From NCBI RefSeq assembly GCF_014054525.1, contig NZ_CP059564.1:816357-880356 (forward strand): a stretch of 64,000 nucleotides of DNA, read 5' to 3'. A program made the position numbers and the translations under genes. The notes under the pieces were generated by a model. That model had not been told where the DNA came from and did not search any database. It saw only the letters and a program-made list of their open reading frames with translations. The stretch comes from Alysiella filiformis. GTDB lineage: Bacteria; Pseudomonadota; Gammaproteobacteria; Burkholderiales; Neisseriaceae. The number at the start of each line of letters is the position of its first letter. Within the stretch, counting starts at the first letter, position 1. Below are positions 17,817 through 26,657 of this stretch, piece by piece.

Positions 17817-18248
17817 ATGGGACAACTGGACTCCAGAACAGCACCACAAAAGGGCGTTTGTTTGGATAGACGTGAAATTAAATTCAAAATTCGTTTGGCA
17901 GATAAAATGCAAAATGGTTTTGATTTTAAAAAATTAAGTAATTCAAAAGCAGCCAAAGATTTTCAAAATTTTTTAGATGAAACCATTGGTAAAGATTTAA
18001 GTATTACAGAAGTAGATAAACTGTTTTTACGCAAACAAGGTGGTGTTTCTGAAACTGTCAGTATCCCTATTTCTAAATGGGATAAATGCGGAGTGCGCGA
18101 CCACAATCAACCATTTGATGAACATACTGAACGTGAAATTTATCACTATGGCAAAGATAGGAAGCCTTTTAGGTTGTTCGGTTTTTACGAAGATGGCTAT
18201 TTTGTTATTTTTATGATAGACCCCACACATGAAAAACATTCCAAATAA
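17817..18248 (+). CDS. Putative toxin partner of the Panacea protein
   Basis: The 143 residues are not assigned to a family with confidence. The C-terminal part RKPFRLFGFYEDGYFVIFMIDPTHEKH has the look of a small RelE-like or HigB-like beta-sheet core ending in a basic His-containing segment; this is a visual impression. The N-terminal half is basic and helical. AGGGAGA lies in the end of the upstream gene. Position right after a Panacea gene and AT-rich codons support a toxin role, which is inferred. Confidence 0.6.
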   Translation: MGQLDSRTAPQKGVCLDRREIKFKIRLADKMQNGFDFKKLSNSKAAKDFQNFLDETIGKDLSITEVDKLFLRKQGGVSETVSIPISKWDKCGVRDHNQPFDEHTEREIYHYGKDRKPFRLFGFYEDGYFVIFMIDPTHEKHSK

Positions 18249-18272
18249 ATTTTAAATAATGAGCAATAAATT

Positions 18273-19541
18273 ATGAATGAACACACCCCTACACTCAACG
18301 AAAGGCTGCCTGAACACGGCACAGCCGAAACGCCCCCCACCACGCGCTTGCCGCAACACGAATTGTTGCGCGAAAAAGCGTGGTGGAAAAATCTGTCCAT
18401 AACCGACTGGCTGTTTGCCATTGCCATACTCACGATTGCCGTGCTGGTGCAAATCAAAATGCCGCACCACATGGACGTGTATGAAGTCGCCATTTTGTGG
18501 ACAAGTGCCGCCATTGCCACCGCTTTGGGTTGGTTTTTCAAGCCCATGCGTTGGTTTATTTTGGGCAGCGTGGCTTTGGCATACATGGCGGTGGGTTTGT
18601 ACAACGGCAACATCGCCCACGCTGGTGAACCGCCACAAGGCAAATTTTTGTTGCGCTATTTGTTGAGCAGCCAATCGGCGATTATGTGGCAATCGGCTTT
18701 AACGATTTTTGCTTTTGTTTTGTACGCTTTGGGTGCAATCGTGGCGTGGAAACAAGAACGCAGGCTGCCTGAAAATGGCGTTTCGCCCCAACCGAATTTG
18801 TTGCTGGGCATGGCTTCGGGTTTGGCGTGGTCGGCGGCGTTTGCGGGCTTTGTGGGTTTGCTGGTGCGCTGGCACGAAAGCTATTTGTTGCGCCCAGACG
18901 CGGGGCATATCCCTGTATCCAATTTGTATGAAGTGTTTATTTTGTTTATGGTGATTACGGGTTTGATGTATTTGTATTATGAGCGCAAATTCACCATGCA
19001 CAAATTGGGCGTGTTTGTGTACACCATTATGGTGGCTTTGGTGGCATTCACGCTGTGGTACAGTTGGGAACGTGGGGCGCATGAAATTCAACCACTTATC
19101 CCTGCTTTGCAATCGTGGTGGATGAAAATTCATGTGCCAGCCAATTTTATTGGCTATGGTGCGTTTTGCATGGCGGCGGCGTTTGGTGTGGCGGAACTGT
19201 TGGCATTGCGCGGCATAAAATGGCTGCCCGATGCCGCCCAAATTGAAGAAGCAATGTACAAAGCCATTGCGGTGGGATTTTTGTTTTTTACCATTGCCAC
19301 CGTGTTGGGCGCATTGTGGGCGGCAGACGCTTGGGGACGCTATTGGAGCTGGGACCCGAAAGAAACTTGGGCATTTATCGTGTGGTTGAATTATGCGATT
19401 TGGCTGCATTTGCGCTTGGTGGCTGGCTGGCGCGGTAAGGTGCTGGCGTGGTGGGCGATTATTGGCTTGTTCATTACGGCATTTGCGTTTGTGGGCGTGA
19501 ACATGTTTTTAACGGGTTTGCATTCATACGGCAGTTTGTAA
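18273..19541 (+). CDS. ccsA: Cytochrome c biogenesis protein CcsA (heme handling)
   Basis: Membrane protein of 422 residues exporting heme and joining it to apocytochrome c with ResB. It has about eight helices and the tryptophan-rich WWD motif, WGRYWSWDPKETWAF, near residue 350. A hydrophilic N-terminal tail of about 45 residues carries a DUS-coded segment (ERLPE). It is normally adjacent to resB; here it starts 25 bases after the putative toxin gene, so its transcription may depend on that module's promoter. Confidence 0.94.
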   Translation: MNEHTPTLNERLPEHGTAETPPTTRLPQHELLREKAWWKNLSITDWLFAIAILTIAVLVQIKMPHHMDVYEVAILWTSAAIATALGWFFKPMRWFILGSVALAYMAVGLYNGNIAHAGEPPQGKFLLRYLLSSQSAIMWQSALTIFAFVLYALGAIVAWKQERRLPENGVSPQPNLLLGMASGLAWSAAFAGFVGLLVRWHESYLLRPDAGHIPVSNLYEVFILFMVITGLMYLYYERKFTMHKLGVFVYTIMVALVAFTLWYSWERGAHEIQPLIPALQSWWMKIHVPANFIGYGAFCMAAAFGVAELLALRGIKWLPDAAQIEEAMYKAIAVGFLFFTIATVLGALWAADAWGRYWSWDPKETWAFIVWLNYAIWLHLRLVAGWRGKVLAWWAIIGLFITAFAFVGVNMFLTGLHSYGSL

Positions 19542-19558
19542 TAATTTTCAGGCAGCCT

Positions 19559-19757
19559 GAAACCTGTGCAAAACCTGCTTTTAAACTGATGTAGGGGTGG
19601 ATTTCATATCCGCCCCTTTTCAATTTAGGGTTCATTCACTTAAAAAATGGATTTGGTGCAACAAGTTGCACACCACATGGCTTTATCAATCAATAAAAAA
19701 GGGCAGATATGAAATCTGCCCCCTGTATGTGTTTTGAAATGGGTTGGTTGAGGTTTC
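19559..19757. repeat. Family A repeat, long 199-bp variant
   Basis: It runs from GAAACCTGTGCAAAA to the degenerate end TTGAGGTTTC. It has the same two palindromes as the other copies, with about 47 extra bases in the middle. It fills the gap between ccsA and the OsmB-like gene. Confidence 0.75.
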
Positions 19758-19787
19758 AGGCTGCCTGAATGGTTGTGGCAAATTCAA

Positions 19788-20006
19788 TCATTTACCGATT
19801 TGGCTGCCAATCACACCGCCCAAAGCTGCGCCACCCAAAGTTGCGCCTGTGTCGCCACCAATCAGGTTGCCCACCACGCCACCTGCCACCGCGCCCAAAG
19901 CCGCATTGGTTTGCTGACTGCTCAAACCTGTGCCGTAAGATGAACACGCGCCCAAAGAAATGGCTACGCTGGCAACTGCCAAAGTTTTCAAAATAGTGTG
20001 TTTCAT
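19788..20006 (-). CDS. OsmB-like glycine-zipper lipoprotein
   Basis: The 72 residues have a lipobox, LGAC, with the lipidated Cys at 21. A glycine-zipper region follows (ALGAVAGGVVGNLIGGDTGATLGGAALGGVIGSQIG) that could form a helical hairpin in the membrane. This is the layout of OsmB. The start MKHTILKTL is preceded by GGAGCAAC; the longer ATG at 20066 was rejected. Confidence 0.8.
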   Translation of the reverse strand: MKHTILKTLAVASVAISLGACSSYGTGLSSQQTNAALGAVAGGVVGNLIGGDTGATLGGAALGGVIGSQIGK

Positions 20007-20106
20007 GATGTTGCTCCAAAAATGGGTTGTGAAATAAATGCTGTTGCTGCAAAAAGTATCGCACAATATCGCGCGAAAATGTGCAAAGGCGCGTAAATTT
20101 TTTGCA

Positions 20107-20958
20107 TTAGGACGCGCTTTTTTCAGCTTGTAAGCGTTCTTGTTCGGCTTTGTATTGGCGCAACCATTGTAGGGCTTCGGCTTTTTCGCTGTCGCTGCCG
20201 TATTGCATTTTGTGCATGGCGCGGCTGTATGTGGCTTTTTCTTGGGCTTTGCGGATTTGTGTTTCGCGGAAATGGTCTCGGTTGTTGGTTTCTACCCTTT
20301 GTGTTTGTTGTGCTTGGGCTTTTTTCATGGCTTGGGCAATCAAATCGGCTGGGCTGAATGTGCTTTGTGGTGCGGGTTTTTGTTGTTGTAGGGATTGGGT
20401 GGCGGCTTCGCGTTGGGCGATTTTGGCGCGGCGTTCTGCGTCATCGCGGGCTTTGCGTTGGGTGTGCCATTGGTAACGCGCTTGGGCGTGGCTGGCTGCC
20501 TGAAAGCGCGTTTCGTGGGCATTTTCGTCTGCCAAATGGCGATTGCGCGGTAAAAATGCGTCTGCCACGGGCTGCAAGTGTATGCAATCCACGGGACAGG
20601 GTGCCACGCACAAACCGCAACCTGTGCATTCATCTGCCAACACGGTGTGCATGTATTTGGACGCGCCCATAATCGCATCAACAGGACATGCGCGTATGCA
20701 CGCGGTACAGCCTATGCACACGGTTTCGTCTATCCACGCCAACACTTTGGCTTGGATTTTGACGGGACTTTGGTATGCCACGCCCAATAAATCTGCCAAA
20801 TCTTGTGCTACGGTTTCGCCGCCTGCGCTGCATAAATTGGTGGTGGTTTCGCCTTGGGCAAGGGCTTGGGCATAGGGCAGGCAGCCTGAAAAGCCACATT
20901 CGCGGCATTGTGTTTGGGGCAAAAGTTGGTTGATTTGTTCGGCGTGAATGGGAATCAT
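20107..20958 (-). CDS. RnfB-like ferredoxin protein, stand-alone
   Basis: Iron-sulfur protein of 283 residues. The N-terminal 4Fe-4S domain has CRECGFSGC and a fourth Cys near 43 (NLCSAGG). Two ferredoxin motifs follow, [12 protein letters not shown] and [12 protein letters not shown] (about residues 80-125). A long basic and Gln-rich C-terminal tail comes last. It lacks the N-terminal membrane helix of true RnfB, and no other rnf gene is nearby. Electron transfer is likely; the partner is unknown. Confidence 0.8.
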   Translation of the reverse strand: MIPIHAEQINQLLPQTQCRECGFSGCLPYAQALAQGETTTNLCSAGGETVAQDLADLLGVAYQSPVKIQAKVLAWIDETVCIGCTACIRACPVDAIMGASKYMHTVLADECTGCGLCVAPCPVDCIHLQPVADAFLPRNRHLADENAHETRFQAASHAQARYQWHTQRKARDDAERRAKIAQREAATQSLQQQKPAPQSTFSPADLIAQAMKKAQAQQTQRVETNNRDHFRETQIRKAQEKATYSRAMHKMQYGSDSEKAEALQWLRQYKAEQERLQAEKSAS

Positions 20959-21094
20959 GATTCAAAAAACATTTGAAATTCAAAGGGGCGCAATCATACC
21001 AAAAAATGCGGTTTCAGGCAGCCTTTTGCGGTAAATGGCTGCCTGAAACCGTTTTACGCTATAATTACGAAAATTAACACACAGAAAGCCCATC

Positions 21095-22108
21095 ATGACC
21101 ATTTATGAAATTTTGCGCCCGCTCATTTTCAAAATGGACGCGGAACAAGCACACCATTTGGCACTGGGTGCCTTAAATCGGGCGCACGCATTGGGTATGC
21201 TGCCCATTGTGCCAAACCACACGCGCCCCACCAAACTGATGGGCTTGGATTTGCCCAACCCGATTGGCTTGGCGGCAGGTTTGGACAAAAACGGGGCATA
21301 CATCAATGCTTTGGCTGATTTGGGATTTGGCTTTATTGAAATCGGTACGGTAACGCCACGTCCGCAAGAAGGCAACCCCAAACCGCGTCTGTTTCGCCTT
21401 GCCGAGCATGAAGCCATCATCAACCGCATGGGGTTCAACAATTTGGGCATAGACCACTTGATACACAATGTGCAACAAGCCCAATTCAATGGCATTTTGG
21501 GCATCAACATCGGCAAAAATGCCACCACCCCCATTGAAAACGCCACCGATGACTATTTGATTTGCTTGGAAAAAGCCTATGCCCACGCATCGTATATCAC
21601 GGTAAACATTTCATCGCCCAACACCAAAAATCTGCGCGATTTGCAAGGCGGCAATGAATTGAACAAATTGTTGGGCAGCCTGAAAAACCGTCAAGCCCAA
21701 TTACACACATCGCATGGCAAATATGTGCCGCTTGCCGTGAAAATCGCCCCCGATTTGGACGCAAACCAAATCGCCGAAATCGCCCAAATCGTCTTGCAAA
21801 ACGAAATGGACGGTGTGATTGCCACCAACACCACCACCGACAAAACCGTGTTGGGCAACCACCCACTCGCCCAAGAACAGGGCGGTTTGAGCGGTGCGCC
21901 TGTGCGCGAAAAAGCCAATGCGGTGTTGCACAATTTGGTGCAACATTTGGGCGGTAAAGTGCCTGTGATTGGGGCAGGCGGCGTGCTTTCAGGCAGCGAT
22001 GCCAAGGAAAAACTGGCTTTGGGCGCAACGGCGGTGCAGGTGTACAGTGGCATGGTTTATCGTGGCACGGATTTGGTGCGCGAATGTGTGAATGCGGTGC
22101 GCGTGTGA
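21095..22108 (+). CDS. pyrD: Dihydroorotate dehydrogenase (quinone), class 2
   Basis: FMN enzyme oxidising dihydroorotate at the inner membrane. The 337 residues have the class 2 N-terminal helix (MTIYEILRPLIFKMDAEQAHHL). Substrate and FMN motifs NRMGFNNLG, NISSPNTKNLR with the catalytic Ser, KIAPDL, ATNTTTDK, and GGVLSGSDAKEKLALGA are all visible. A DUS-like GGCAGC lies in the last of these. Confidence 0.96.
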   Translation: MTIYEILRPLIFKMDAEQAHHLALGALNRAHALGMLPIVPNHTRPTKLMGLDLPNPIGLAAGLDKNGAYINALADLGFGFIEIGTVTPRPQEGNPKPRLFRLAEHEAIINRMGFNNLGIDHLIHNVQQAQFNGILGINIGKNATTPIENATDDYLICLEKAYAHASYITVNISSPNTKNLRDLQGGNELNKLLGSLKNRQAQLHTSHGKYVPLAVKIAPDLDANQIAEIAQIVLQNEMDGVIATNTTTDKTVLGNHPLAQEQGGLSGAPVREKANAVLHNLVQHLGGKVPVIGAGGVLSGSDAKEKLALGATAVQVYSGMVYRGTDLVRECVNAVRV

Positions 22109-22157
22109 ACATTCAGGCTGCCTGAAACAACATCATCAATCAAACAAGGAATACAAA

Positions 22158-22538
22158 ATGTTCAACAAACCAGAAGAATTGATTATGGCAATTTTGTTTG
22201 CCATTTGGGTGGGGCTGACTTATGTGTTGGCGGCATACACAGGCGTGGGCATCAGCACGATATTGTGGGTTACAGGCAGCACGGCGGTGTGGGCGGTGGC
22301 GGTATTTTGGCTGTGGCGCGTGGGCAAACTCAATGCGATGACTTATCCACTGGCATTGGGTGCATGGGTGGCGTGCTGGTGGTGCTGGTTCAACGGCTGG
22401 GCAATGCGTGGCGGTGCCGACCCTGCCGCTTTACCGTGGTACACCGCTTGGTGGTTTAAATTGCTGTTGAGTGCCGTGCCAACTGTATTGGGCTATTTTT
22501 ACGAATGGCGTAAAGCGCAAAAACCGACTTTCCGATAA
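22158..22538 (+). CDS. Unknown four-helix membrane protein
   Basis: The 126 residues from MFNKPEELI form four hydrophobic segments (about 10-28, 33-53, 61-84, 98-115). The third is remarkably Trp-rich (WVACWWCWFNGW). No family recognised. It follows pyrD by about 50 bases on the same strand and ends in a strong DUS terminator, so it is probably co-transcribed with pyrD. The upstream ATG at 22092 overlaps pyrD and was rejected. Confidence 0.72.
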   Translation: MFNKPEELIMAILFAIWVGLTYVLAAYTGVGISTILWVTGSTAVWAVAVFWLWRVGKLNAMTYPLALGAWVACWWCWFNGWAMRGGADPAALPWYTAWWFKLLLSAVPTVLGYFYEWRKAQKPTFR

Positions 22539-22550
22539 AAATCAGCCAAA

Positions 22551-22589
22551 AACGCTGCCTGAAACTGGGATTCAGGCAGCGTTTTTTTA
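22551..22589 (+). terminator. DUS-based intrinsic terminator
   Basis: AACGCTGCCTGAA pairs with TTCAGGCAGCGTT, followed by seven T. A clear terminator built from two inverted DUS cores. Confidence 0.9.
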
Positions 22590-22595
22590 GGGTCT

Positions 22596-22615
22596 GAAAC
22601 CTTTGCCAAGGTTTC
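22596..22615. repeat. Minimal family A remnant, two ends joined
   Basis: GAAACCTTTGCCAAGGTTTC is simply the two terminal inverted repeats of family A back to back with no interior. It looks like an internal-deletion relic. Confidence 0.6.
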
Positions 22616-22631
22616 GGGCTATGCAGAAAAA

Positions 22632-23240
22632 TCAGTGTTGTTGCACTTCACTTGCGGCAGCAGGTGCAGCAGGTTTGGCTGCTTTGGCGGCTGCCAACAA
22701 TTTTTCAGGCATCAGCGATGAATGGTGGCTGGTAATCAACCATTGGTTGCCGTCCCATTTATAGGTGTAGCTGTAACGACCTGTGGCTTTTTCGCCTGTT
22801 TTCAAATAGGTAAAGGTGTAAACACCCGCGTCCAAAGCGGTGTTACAACCGATTTGAATGTAACGCTCGTTGATTTCACCCACGGGCGATTTTTCCAAGA
22901 AATGCACAAAATAATCTTCTTTTTCGGCAGGGCTGTAACGCACTTTGTCGGACACGGTGGGCAACAAAATGGAATCGTTGGCGTAGTTGGCGACCACATT
23001 GGCGGGTTTGCCTGTTTTCAGGGCATTGTTCCAACGGTCAAACAGGCTGGCGATTTCATCATCGGTGGTGGCACGGCACACGGCGTTTTGTTGCGCGGTG
23101 GCAACAGGTGCGGCTGCCTGAACCGCAGGTTTTTCATCGTGAGCGGGTTTTTTGGGTGCTTTGGCTTCTTTGTTGCCGCCACCGCAGGCTGCCAGCAGGG
23201 TTGCCAAGGTCAATACAGCGCAGGTTTTTGCGTATTTCAT
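22632..23240 (-). CDS. SnoaL-like/CaMKII-association-domain lipoprotein
   Basis: The 202 residues have a lipobox, LAAC, with Cys at 19. A Pro/Ala-rich spacer follows to about residue 55. Then comes an NTF2-like domain (TTDDEIASLFDRWNNALKT, YANDSILLPTVSD, then GRYSYTYKWDGNQWLITSHHSS) resembling the calcium/calmodulin kinase II association-domain family. The tail is Ala-rich. Ligand and role unknown; probably periplasmic and membrane-anchored. Confidence 0.78.
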   Translation of the reverse strand: MKYAKTCAVLTLATLLAACGGGNKEAKAPKKPAHDEKPAVQAAAPVATAQQNAVCRATTDDEIASLFDRWNNALKTGKPANVVANYANDSILLPTVSDKVRYSPAEKEDYFVHFLEKSPVGEINERYIQIGCNTALDAGVYTFTYLKTGEKATGRYSYTYKWDGNQWLITSHHSSLMPEKLLAAAKAAKPAAPAAASEVQQH

Positions 23241-23348
23241 GTTTTTTCCTTTGTATTGTGGTTGAGAATAGAGTAGCTATATTAGGGCATTTTACAAAAT
23301 TTAGCAAATTTATGTAAAATGCCCGTTCTGCAATTTTTTGAGACAAAT

Positions 23349-26300
23349 ATGAAAGCCACAAATCACATCGCGCCACACGAACAAAATCATGAAATCATTG
23401 ATTTACAACCCATCAATTTGTCGCCCGAAGAACAAGAAAAACGCCGCCGCCAACGCCAATTATGGGGCGAGCTGGAACAGGAAGCGACATTTGCCCCTGC
23501 ATTGCCTGAAACACCGATTGTGGCACCGTCTGCTGCTCCTGCTGCTCCTGCTGCTGTGGTTGATGTGCCACATGAAGTGGCGACTCATGCGGCGGTGCAA
23601 GCGTCCACCGTGTCATCGGCTGGCGATGGGGCTGGCTGGAAAATTTTGGGTGGCGCGTTGCTGCTGGGTGGTGTGGGCGCGGCGGTAGCTGGCGGTGGCG
23701 GTGGGCGCAAATCCCCATCTCCCCAAAATCAGCACGCTGCCAATCAAAACAATGATGTGGCAAACAACGCCCCCAAGCAGCCTGAAACACCATCGCCAAC
23801 AAAAACCAATGTGCCATCTGTGTCGCCCACAAATGGTTCGGCAACTTCATTGGCAAACAAACCAACTGAATCAGCCACACCCACACAAAACGCGGAACCC
23901 ACTCTTACTGCCCCAATTGTGGGTTGGGACGGTTTACCCAATATCAGCCAAAGCAATCAAAATCAATCTTTTGTGCTTTCAGGCAGCCTGAAAGCCGACC
24001 CCAATGCCACGCAAACCACGGTGTCGCTCAACATAGGCGGCAAAAACCACAAGGCGCAAACGGTGGGCGAAAAGTGGACTTTAACGCTTTCAGGCAGCGA
24101 GCTGGTGCAAAAACAAGGCGAAAATGCAGTTGAAATCGGTGCCATATCACAAGCGAATGGCAAAACGGTGCAAGGTCAATTGCTGGCGGCGGCATATTTT
24201 GTGGACACGCACATTGCCACGCCCCAAGTGACGCTCAACAAAATGGCGGACAAATTGACCACCGATACGCAAACCGTAACCCTTTCAGGCAGCCTGAACG
24301 GTGTGGACGCGGACGCGAGTGCCGTTGTGCGCGTACAAATCAACGGTGGCGAAATGAAAACGGCAAAAGTGTCGGGCAACTCTTGGACTTTAACCGTGCC
24401 AGCCAGCGAAATGGTGGCTAAATTGGGCGAAAACCGCGTGGACGTGAGCGCGATGGCGACCGATAAATTCGGCAATACAGCACAACACGCCATTGGTGAT
24501 GTATATCAAGTTGGCAGACCTACAGAAACACAGATTATTTATGCATCTGGCAAAATGGACAGCGTTTCAGGCAGCACCGCCCACACATTTGACGGCAAAA
24601 ATCTGTTGGATACCGCCAAAATACTCAAAAATGAAAACGAAATATTGCAACGCTACATTTCTGCCAAAGGCGAAACCGCGATTGAAAACAACATTGTGGC
24701 AGCTTACGCACCCGACAGCGACCACGATGGCGTGATTGACGCATTTGACCGCAATCCGAACACTTGGGACGTATCGGAGCGTGATTTGCGTATGTTTGCG
24801 AGTTTGGCATATACAGACGGCGATATTTTAAAACAAGCATTCAATGATAAAAATCAGGCAGCCATAGAACAAGCATCTTTGAAAAAGGGTTTTTGGTCAG
24901 ATAAAAATTATTTTTTGAACCAATTGACACTCAATGATGAAGCCATTGGCAAATGGGAAGTTTTAGAAGCCGAAAGCCAAAGTAATGGTTTGGACTATGC
25001 CATTTTTGGTAATGGTAAAAAAGCCAATGGCAGCTATGAAAATGTGGTGGTGGCATTTCGTGGTACGGAACCCACCCGATTGGCTGATGTATGGAGCGAC
25101 CTACAACTGACATTTAAGGGAAAACCCGACCAAGTTTCAGGTTTTGAAGAAATTGCTGCGAATTTAATGCAAAAATACCAACCCAAAAATGTTTATTCCA
25201 CAGGGCAATCTTTGGGTGGTTATTTGTCGCAGTATTTTTCAGCATACACCATGCAACAAACCGCAGACCGCCGTACTGCATTTAAACACAATGCCATTTT
25301 CAATCCTGCCAAAATCACGGCAAGTGAAAATTCAAGCCTCAGTGTACAAGAAGCATTGGAAACCAGTGAGCAGTTTTATCAAACAGACTGGATAGACAAC
25401 AGCGATAAAACCGAAACCGTAAACAAGCTGAAAAGCAATTCGTATGTGATTGATAAAGAATGGGTAAGCGCAGGTATTCCATGGCACGCAGTCATTGGCA
25501 CAGCATTGGTTAGCCCGACCATTGCATTTGCTATGGCTGGTTTTCGCGGATTAGGCAAATACCCCAATACCACAAATTTCACATTCAAAAGTGGCGATTT
25601 ATGGGGGAAACATTATATGAATAGCTTTTACGAAAAAGATGAAAGCATTAAGCAGCATTTCAGTAAAGGTTATCGCATTGACAAAAACTATCTTGAAGAC
25701 GACACCGATAAAGACGGCTTAACCGATTACCAAGAAAAACGCATCGGCACAGATTTCCGCACAGCCACCGCGCTCAACGGCAAAGACACAGACAGAGACG
25801 GCTTTTCCGACCATTTGGAAATCAAGCTCGGCAGCAACTGGCAAAATGCCGATGACATGGTGGAAGTCAGCAGCTTTGTGGCACGCAGCGAATGGGACAG
25901 CCCCATTTTGGCGGTTGCCGCCACCCACACCACCGATGACAACCACGCCTTTTTGGGTGCAACAGGCTACCTTTTGTCGCCCACCGCCAAAGGCAATGAT
26001 TTAACCTATGCCCCCACAGGCACAAACATCAATTTGGGCATTGCCAACCACACTGAATGGCAAACTTGGTTGGATTCAGGCAGCAAAATCATCAACGGCA
26101 CACATGGTAACGACACACTTTCAGGCAGCGATACCGCCCAAATTTTATTTGGTGGCGCAGGCAATGATGTTTTGCAAACAGGCAATGCCCAAACCGTGTT
26201 GGTGGGTGGCGATGGCACAGATACCTTCCAATTTACCGCGTCCAGCTTGCTTTCAGGCAGCCTGAATATTGTCAGCGATTTAAATGCCAACGATAAACTG

Positions 26301-26528
26301 GATTTTTCCGCCAGCCGCGAATTGTTCAGCGACCGCAATGGCAATTTCAAATGGTCAGATGTTTTGGGCGAAAACGCAGCAGCATTCCAAAACCAATCCG
26401 CCCTGATTTGGCAAGACGACAGCAAAACATTGGCATACAAATCCAGCCAATCCAATGATTTACACGTTTTTGCCCGCTTTGACGACAGCCAAACGCTGGC
26501 GAGCATTCAGGCAGCCATCGTTGCCTGA
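23349..26528 (+). CDS. Large RTX-like protein with class 3 lipase-type domain
   Basis: The 1059 residues have no classical signal peptide. The order is: charged N-terminus; a Gly-rich hydrophobic stretch at about 97-120 (GGALLLGGVGAAVAGGGGG); a Pro/Asn/Gln linker; two Ig-like repeats at about 205-390; a calcium-type motif DSDHDG near 455; an alpha/beta hydrolase part with VVAFRGTEP (566) and nucleophile motif GQSLGG (about 618), possible His near 710; further DxDxDG motifs (about 784 and 811); and an RTX-like end from 915 with GNDTLSG, GGAGNDVL and GGDGTDTFQF. This suggests type I secretion, but no exporter is in the window. DUS copies are written into the frame as SGSL peptides. Role as lipase or adhesin is inferred. 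Confidence 0.8.
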   Translation: MKATNHIAPHEQNHEIIDLQPINLSPEEQEKRRRQRQLWGELEQEATFAPALPETPIVAPSAAPAAPAAVVDVPHEVATHAAVQASTVSSAGDGAGWKILGGALLLGGVGAAVAGGGGGRKSPSPQNQHAANQNNDVANNAPKQPETPSPTKTNVPSVSPTNGSATSLANKPTESATPTQNAEPTLTAPIVGWDGLPNISQSNQNQSFVLSGSLKADPNATQTTVSLNIGGKNHKAQTVGEKWTLTLSGSELVQKQGENAVEIGAISQANGKTVQGQLLAAAYFVDTHIATPQVTLNKMADKLTTDTQTVTLSGSLNGVDADASAVVRVQINGGEMKTAKVSGNSWTLTVPASEMVAKLGENRVDVSAMATDKFGNTAQHAIGDVYQVGRPTETQIIYASGKMDSVSGSTAHTFDGKNLLDTAKILKNENEILQRYISAKGETAIENNIVAAYAPDSDHDGVIDAFDRNPNTWDVSERDLRMFASLAYTDGDILKQAFNDKNQAAIEQASLKKGFWSDKNYFLNQLTLNDEAIGKWEVLEAESQSNGLDYAIFGNGKKANGSYENVVVAFRGTEPTRLADVWSDLQLTFKGKPDQVSGFEEIAANLMQKYQPKNVYSTGQSLGGYLSQYFSAYTMQQTADRRTAFKHNAIFNPAKITASENSSLSVQEALETSEQFYQTDWIDNSDKTETVNKLKSNSYVIDKEWVSAGIPWHAVIGTALVSPTIAFAMAGFRGLGKYPNTTNFTFKSGDLWGKHYMNSFYEKDESIKQHFSKGYRIDKNYLEDDTDKDGLTDYQEKRIGTDFRTATALNGKDTDRDGFSDHLEIKLGSNWQNADDMVEVSSFVARSEWDSPILAVAATHTTDDNHAFLGATGYLLSPTAKGNDLTYAPTGTNINLGIANHTEWQTWLDSGSKIINGTHGNDTLSGSDTAQILFGGAGNDVLQTGNAQTVLVGGDGTDTFQFTASSLLSGSLNIVSDLNANDKLDFSASRELFSDRNGNFKWSDVLGENAAAFQNQSALIWQDDSKTLAYKSSQSNDLHVFARFDDSQTLASIQAAIVA

Positions 26529-26567
26529 ATCCAGATAAAAGTCATTGATAAATTTAAGTAACTTTAC

Positions 26568-26655
26568 CCCCTCTCCCCATGGGAGGGGGCTGGGGGGAGG
26601 GTATGCTGCTCAACCAACCCTCTCTACAACGCTTTCCAGCAGGGAGAGAGAGCTG
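26568..26655. repeat. CCCTCTCCC-type palindromic repeat
   Basis: CCCCCTCTCCCCATGGGAGG and later GGGAGAGAGAG form stems. Related sequences occur at 33535, 53965 and 55800. It lies between the converging RTX-like gene and hpuB and may stop transcription from both. Confidence 0.65.
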
Positions 26656-26657
26656 AA

